Source: Larix kaempferi
Lineage: Eukaryota > Streptophyta > Pinopsida > Pinales > Pinaceae
Length of the DNA stretch: 64,000 bases
Assembly: GCA_027924585.1 (NCBI GenBank)
Contig: BSBM01000092.1
Location: forward strand, 7,806,001-7,870,000
Reading direction: 5' to 3'
Part shown: positions 59,075-64,000 of the stretch, in pieces
How positions within the stretch are numbered: position 1 is the first letter of the stretch
Layout of the letters: every line of letters begins with the position of its first letter
Notes under the pieces: model-generated
Seen by the model: only the letters and a program-made list of their open reading frames with translations
What the model was told of the DNA's origin: nothing
Database searches by the model: none
Translations under genes and position numbers: made by a program

Positions 59075-59082
59075 CTTCAGAT

Positions 59083-59797
59083 GCAGAGAGATATGGATGG
59101 GTTCTTGGTTATCAGTGAACGCTACATCTATGCTTGACACTTTTATTTGTGTGACTGAGGTTAAATTCCACCATTTAAGCCTGTAAACATCTCGAGGGAG
59201 AATCTGTGGTAACTGCCAGTTCTCACTGGGATTCTGGTCATTGATTGTGATGTATGAAGCATCGTCTCCAGAGGTGGAGGGGTTAAATGATTGACTTCTA
59301 TGTTCTGCTAAAGAAACTTCTATGTCATTGGCTGATTCACACTCTAATTGTGTCAGCGAAACAACATCCATTGTGGGATCCATTTGTAAAAGGTGAGGGC
59401 TGACATCTACGCTTCGGGCAACTTTGTAGACTTACTCCCCTTTTCCAACGGGCCTTACTGCTACGGACTTCCAAACTACGCTTACACCTTAAGGATTCCT
59501 ACAATTTCCTCAACGGTCATTTCCACCGTCTACTGGATACTTTTGTTCTCTAGACTGTTTGATAAAATAGATCAACCATAAATTTTTACACAGAGATGAT
59601 ATTGCAGCAGAATAGCATTCATACAAAGATCAGAAGCTTTAGATATTACCAGAATACTCACAAGAAATAACAAACTGGGACTGAACAGTCACTAGCTCTG
59701 ATACCAACTACGCCAGGATCTCCATCTTCATTAATTCTTCAATCTTTATTACAGACTTTTACAGACTCTGAGTGGATCGACCTCGGATTGCGAAGTT
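59083..59797 (-). mobile_element. Inverted leader/movement-protein start of copy B
   Basis: The reverse complement corresponds to 55179-55893 of copy A, 715 bp in both with no net indel. It includes the primer site (59693-59706, with one change: TGGTATCAGAGCTA) and the movement-protein ATG (minus strand, 59381-59383), open to the block edge. It joins forward sequence at 59794-59797 through the shared bases AGTT. About 104 bp of movement protein (55894-55997 in A) are missing. Confidence 0.93.
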
Positions 59798-60703
59798 TCT
59801 TCTTTATGCTGTGTTGTAGATACTCGACATCATAAGTTTTCTGATGTTGTAATAGGTGGTTTCACTACATTATTGCATGATGGTCCCGCATTTGGAACCA
59901 TATATCCTAAGTTTTCTGTTAGTTTAGATGATCCACATATTTATAATATACTTAAAGCATATATCCTGCCGAAAGGCTTTGACATGCAGAATGGCTCTCG
60001 TATAATCCAGTTGAAAGGTGGTGTCTCTGTGCGTTTTGGCAAAGACACTCTTCCCCAGTTAAGGTCCCATGTCCATCAGAGCTCTACAGACTGCAGCGTG
60101 GTGGAACAGCCAAATTCCAAATCCAAAGATGCGACCCCAATAAGATTTAACTGGACAGGTATCCAATATCCTCAATCTTGGGAAATGAAGTACACTGAGT
60201 TGAGACATCAAGAAAGGGTAGCCGCTACAATGAATCAAAAACCCCTTGACTATGATGAAGCTACAAGTTCCTTTAGATCACCCCAAGAAGAGCCTATTCC
60301 CAAATTTGGTCCTCCTTTGATCAGATCTTCTTCCATGTCATCATATCAAAATGCTAAGCATCAAGCTATATCGGATCAAGTTGGTAAAAAATCTCTAGCT
60401 GAGTCTTCTTCTTCTGTACATAATCCTGCTGAGTCTTTTTCAGGTCTTTCTGAATATGAACATAGAGGTCAGCATGCAAATTGCCCTGCATGTAGAAAAA
60501 TAAAAACAAAATTAATGCAAAAAGAAAAACAAAAAACTTTGCGTGAGTTTCCTAGTTTAGGAATGTTTTCTGCCCTTCCTAGATCTGGTGCCTCAGCTGA
60601 AACGACAAACCCTCAGGGTCAAAAGTCTTTCTATCCTGGAAGAAATCTTCCTGAGTCTACTTTCTGACAGTATTCTCAAGATGGTACAACTCGAAGAGAG
60701 TTC
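59798..60703 (+). pseudogene. Caulimovirid movement protein 3' part and linker, copy B
   Basis: Continues the 30K-type core (SLDDPHIYNILKAYILPKGF) without the four stops and deletion seen in copy A, open from the block edge to a TGA at 60665-60667 (CGA in A). It contains the CPACRKIK motif. It is cut from its own N-terminus by the inversion. Confidence 0.9.
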
Positions 60704-62868
60704 TTGCCTTTCAAGTCTTCAACCTCTGACCAGTCTGTATCAGATGAAGTGAAATTAGCCAATTGGAGTAACTTGCAGCAAGTCCATACTGCTAGAAATA
60801 TAGACGATATGGCTAATGACATCCTTCTGCTCAAACATAGCTATCTTGTCCAGAAAGAACAGTTAGATAAGGTCATCACAAAGTTAGAACTTCTTGATCA
60901 TCTACTGCATGATACTACTCAAATAGAACGAGCCATAGCAGAAGCTTCTGATAAGCTTCAAAGGAGAATGGTTGTCTTAGAAGATCTTACTGGTAAGACA
61001 CAGGAACTGAAAAAGAAAGAATATGTTCTTCCTGATCATGTGTTAAAACATGCTAGGAAAGGTCATACAAAATCTGCTTCTCTGAGTCAGTTCAATAGTA
61101 TCCCAGATGATGAAAAGCCCGAATGGGACTTTGGAGAAAGTGATGCCATAAAACAAGATATTGAGGAGTGGATAGATGCATTCAAAGGTTTCAGACTTGT
61201 ACTTGATCCCAAGTACATAGGAGACCTGGACATGATGGCAGAATCATCCAACCAAAAAAGGATAGAAGCCCCGAGGATACATGAAGAGTTTGATACCCAC
61301 ATGCCTGATGCAGAAGCTGTGTCAGATCCTCCTCCAAAAGTTTTCAACTTTGGGATCAACTCTATGAATAATTTGATTTCTCAGATGCCAGAACAACCTG
61401 TTCTAAACATCCAGTGTCAATCTCGAAATGAGATTAAAAATGCAATTCAGTTATTAACACATTGGATACTGTATAAAAAGCAGCAAGATCACAATCTTAC
61501 TGGCCAAATGATTGGTGCACAATTAATTGCTGGCTTATCAGGATTGGCATACGAGTGGTGGTGTTGGTTGCCACAGGAGACTAGAAACGAACTGTTATCT
61601 GCTAATGATGCAGATGAACAGATTCTCTCTACCCTTGGTAGAGAATTTTATGGACCTGAAGATACTGAAGACTATGATCACCTTGACTCTTTGTTTATGT
61701 CTGCCCGTTTATGTGATCTTAGTAAAGCATAAGAGTATTTCTGCTATATGCAAAAATTGATAATATCTTAAGGATAATCAGGAGACCTCGCCTATCTGAG
61801 GCACTATTTGAGAAGTTACCCTGGTCATGTTCCAGATGATGTGGAACAAGCTCTCAAAGACAAAAAGATAGCGCTCAGATCCCTCTCTCTAGCACAATTA
61901 CATAATCACATTTTAGAAACTTGGCAAGAGCACTGTCTAGATGAGTAAGTAAACATTTTAAAAGGCATCAACAAATGTTTTCAGCATCTTTCTGCAAAGA
62001 TGTTGCAAGAATGCCTAATTGGGGGTGTGGTGCTCATAACCGTGGTCACTTTGGCAAAGGAGGTTGCCACTGTGAAGGTAAGAAAAAGAAAAAGAAGTTT
62101 TATACTTCTGAATCAAGATATCATCCAGATCGCACATACAAACATAAGTCCAAACATCACTACAAGAAAAAGTATTTCAAAAATCCCTACAAATCTAAAA
62201 GATTTGTTCAGCGCAGAAAGGAAAAAGGCAAACGAGATGTTTGCTTTATTTGTGGGAAAACTGGACATTGGGCAAGCAAGTGCCCAGAAAGGAAATCTCG
62301 TCCCAGGTTAGCAGCTCTTTGTAAATCACTGGATCCAACCTGGTGGGATCTTTTAAAAGTTTCCAAATCAGCTCCCTCTCCTTCCGGAGAAGTTATTTAT
62401 TTGCCCGATTCTAGTTCTGAATCTTCTTCCTGTACAGAGTCTGAAGAAGATCCTCCTCAGATGGTTAAATGTGGTCAGTCTTCATCTTCATGTTCCTCCA
62501 AGTCAGATTCTGACGATGAGCCACATTTAGGGGTGTGTGACCTACCTGAGTTTGATTTCAGTTTGTATATGTTTTCAAAGTCTATTTCACCTTTCCAGAT
62601 AGAAAAGAAGATTGCTTCAATTGATTTGCAATTATCTTCCATCCCTATGTTTAGACATCAGGAAAGAACAGAACTAAGGGAAGAAAAGAAAGCATTGCAA
62701 GCTTAGTTGCAAGCCTTGACGGCAGCAAAAGGAAAATGAAAGGATAAAGATACGATTGAGTTCAATCCAGCAGAACTTTACCAATACTATCCTAGTGGTC
62801 ATGCAGATAGACAAGCTCACAGAGCAGACAGAGAGAAATTATTGAGAATGAAATTAAAGGAGAAATAG
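60668..62868 (+). pseudogene. Caulimovirid coat protein region, copy B
   Basis: The same frame and domains as 56930-59074: coiled coil, capsid domain, basic tract and CX2CX4HX4C zinc knuckle. Private lesions: TAA at 61730-61732 (Glu in A); a 4-nt deletion near 61940 shifting the frame; TAG at 62704-62706 (Gln in A); TGA near 62738. The TAG at 62866-62868 is shared with copy A. Confidence 0.9.
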
Positions 62869-64000
62869 CTTCAGATTAAAGCATTGCTCAAGGAAGCAGA
62901 TGAAATCAAGAATGCTTTAGTTGTCTTAATTCAGGAGAAAGATCAATCTTCTTATGAAGAAATTTCTAAATAAATTGAAGGAATTTGTGGCCATCCAGAG
63001 GCCAAAGAAGAATCCCCTAAAGAATCCCCTGAAAGATCTCCTTCCCCACAGTCTCAAAGTGTCAGTCTGTTAGGAGCAGTGTCTGGTCCCAAGTTATTCA
63101 TTACCTTACAATTATGTCCATAAGAGTTTAAATCCTATCCAATACAATGCTTAATAGATTCTGGATGTCAATTTAACCTAGCCAGAGGTTTTGCTATTCC
63201 TGCTTTTTATTGGGAAAAGACCAAAGAGTTTGGTTCTGTAATCCAAGGAACTCCTGTATATTTAACCGGTAAAATAAAAGATTTTCCCGTTGTTTTGTCA
63301 AATGTAAAAAGATCACTATCTTTGTATAGATTGGATGCAGTCCGTGAAGATTGTGTTTTAGGTTCTGAATTTTTGTCAAGACTCAGTCCATTCTCAGTTG
63401 ATACCCAGAAAATGCTATTCTCTTGTACAGTTAATGATCAGTCTGTTACTTTGCCTTTAAGTCATAAGTTTGTACAAAGATGTAAGCCCTTGAGTCAAAG
63501 TCCTCCCGAACAACCCAAAAGTTCATTGAATAAGATGGAAAGATGTATCTCATTTGTAGAGGTACACAGTGAGAAATTTCTGACAGGAATCACTGAGAAG
63601 ATTAAAAAAGATTGTTGTTCCGAAAGCCCAAATGCTTTTTGGACCGAAGAGAAATACTTTGTTTCTCTACCATTTGATCCATTGCAGAAAATTAAGCCCA
63701 TGAAAGCCTCAGCCAGATTAATGAGTCCCTCAAAAAGAGAATTCTGCTCCAAGGAAATACAAGATTTGCTAAAGAAAGGATTAATTGAGCCCTCGAAGAG
63801 TCCTTGGGCTTGTAGAGCATTTGTTGTGAATAAGCATTCTGAGCAGAAAAGAGGAAAACCGAGGTTGGTAGTTAATTTCAAACCCCTGAATGCTGTTCTT
63901 CAGAAAATCAGATATCCATTGCCTGATAAGGCAAGCTTACTACAAAAGATTACAGGTTGCTCTATCTTTAGTAAGTTTGATTTGAAATCAGGGTTCTACC
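62869..64000 (+). pseudogene. Caulimovirid protease-RT, copy B, partial at window end
   Basis: In phase after the shared TAG: linker, protease with IDSGCQFNLA, then RT including the N-terminal segment lost in copy A (LLKKGLIEPS, RLVVNFKPLN) and FSKFDLKSGFY at the window edge. Stops: TAA near 62971 and TAA near 63121, both absent from A. RT catalytic motif and RNase H lie outside the window. Confidence 0.9.

Larger units (their letters stand above)
51541..59082 (+). mobile_element. Endogenous Caulimoviridae genome A, circularly permuted
   Basis: Order: protease, RT, RNase H, unidentified ORF, promoter, leader, tRNA-Met primer site, movement protein, coat protein with zinc knuckle. Compared with copy B, the left end (51541) and right end (59082) are neighbours in the viral genome with only about 9 nt lost. 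The segment is therefore one genome turn opened just upstream of the protease. Adding a 237-bp deletion back gives about 7.8 kb, within the family's range. A movement protein and coat protein fused with pol in one polyprotein is the layout of petunia vein clearing virus and several endogenous lineages. It carries several stops and one frameshift, so no functional product is expected. Confidence 0.9.
59083..64000 (+). mobile_element. Endogenous Caulimoviridae genome B, rearranged, runs off the window
   Basis: A second copy of the same virus. It begins with an inverted leader/movement-protein block (59083-59797), then the rest of movement protein, coat protein, protease and the start of RT up to the window end. 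Nucleotide identity to copy A is high. Its stops and frameshifts are mostly different from those of copy A. Confidence 0.9.

Noticed and set aside
55395-59581. 62-codon ORFs with similar sequence on the minus strand (55395) and plus strand (59393)
   Set aside because: They are the same antisense leader segment seen in both orientations because of the inversion; they lie opposite the viral leader and are not supported as genes.
1-64000. CRISPR arrays, operons or bacterial mobile systems
   Set aside because: No spaced repeats of the right form, no cas-like genes, and the gene structure is plant nuclear.

Overview
This window looks like repeat-dominated nuclear DNA of a seed plant, and a gymnosperm is the best guess. 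Coding density is very low. There are nested LTR retrotransposons, long CT-rich tandem DNA, transferred plastid DNA and an endogenous pararetrovirus, but almost no intact host genes. The gymnosperm hint comes from the plastid-derived segment, which keeps ycf12 (psb30) between trnS-GCU and trnG-UCC. Angiosperm plastomes lack that gene; gymnosperms and ferns keep it. The species cannot be named from the sequence.

Layout. 0.3-3.3 kb: CT-rich minisatellite interspersed with telomere-like C-rich words, followed by a short tract with telomere-like words in the opposite orientation. 3.7-7.0 kb: unrecognised DNA. 7048-11616: a Ty1-copia element on the minus strand that has lost its reverse transcriptase and RNase H. 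11.6-13.8 kb: unrecognised DNA with a purine-rich tract and a short orphan ORF. 13762-20030: two tandem copies of a 3.14-kb unit, each joining about 1.6 kb of unidentified DNA to plastid atpA (3' part), trnR-UCU and part of trnG-UCC. The second copy runs on through the trnG intron, ycf12, trnS-GCU and psbI, and is then joined to the 5' two thirds of psbB, which lies far away in normal plastomes. 23-28.7 kb: AT-rich DNA with a small unrecognised GC-richer exon-like cluster near 26.4-26.9 kb. 28685-30218 (minus): the last three exons of a lipoxygenase gene, the only recognisable host gene. 35470-41571: a young Ty1-copia element with nearly identical LTRs and a perfect 5-bp target duplication, inserted into a local tandem repeat. 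45603-51540 (minus): a decayed Ty3-gypsy element whose 5' LTR is almost wholly missing. 51541-64000: endogenous Caulimoviridae sequence.

The viral region is the most interesting part. 51541-59082 reads as one almost complete genome (about 7.8 kb after allowing for a deletion), circularly permuted and opened just upstream of the protease: protease, RT, RNase H, an unidentified C-terminal ORF, promoter/TATA, leader, tRNA-Met primer site, movement protein, then coat protein with zinc knuckle. A second copy follows, with its leader/movement-protein start inverted in place, and leaves the window inside RT. Differences between the copies separate shared from private lesions. All the mobile and viral genes carry stops, frameshifts or deletions, except the 36-kb copia element, whose only visible lesion is one in-frame amber codon.

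Coordinates of ORFs, LTRs, tRNAs and splice sites were read directly. Domain names rest on motif recognition, and no database search was possible.
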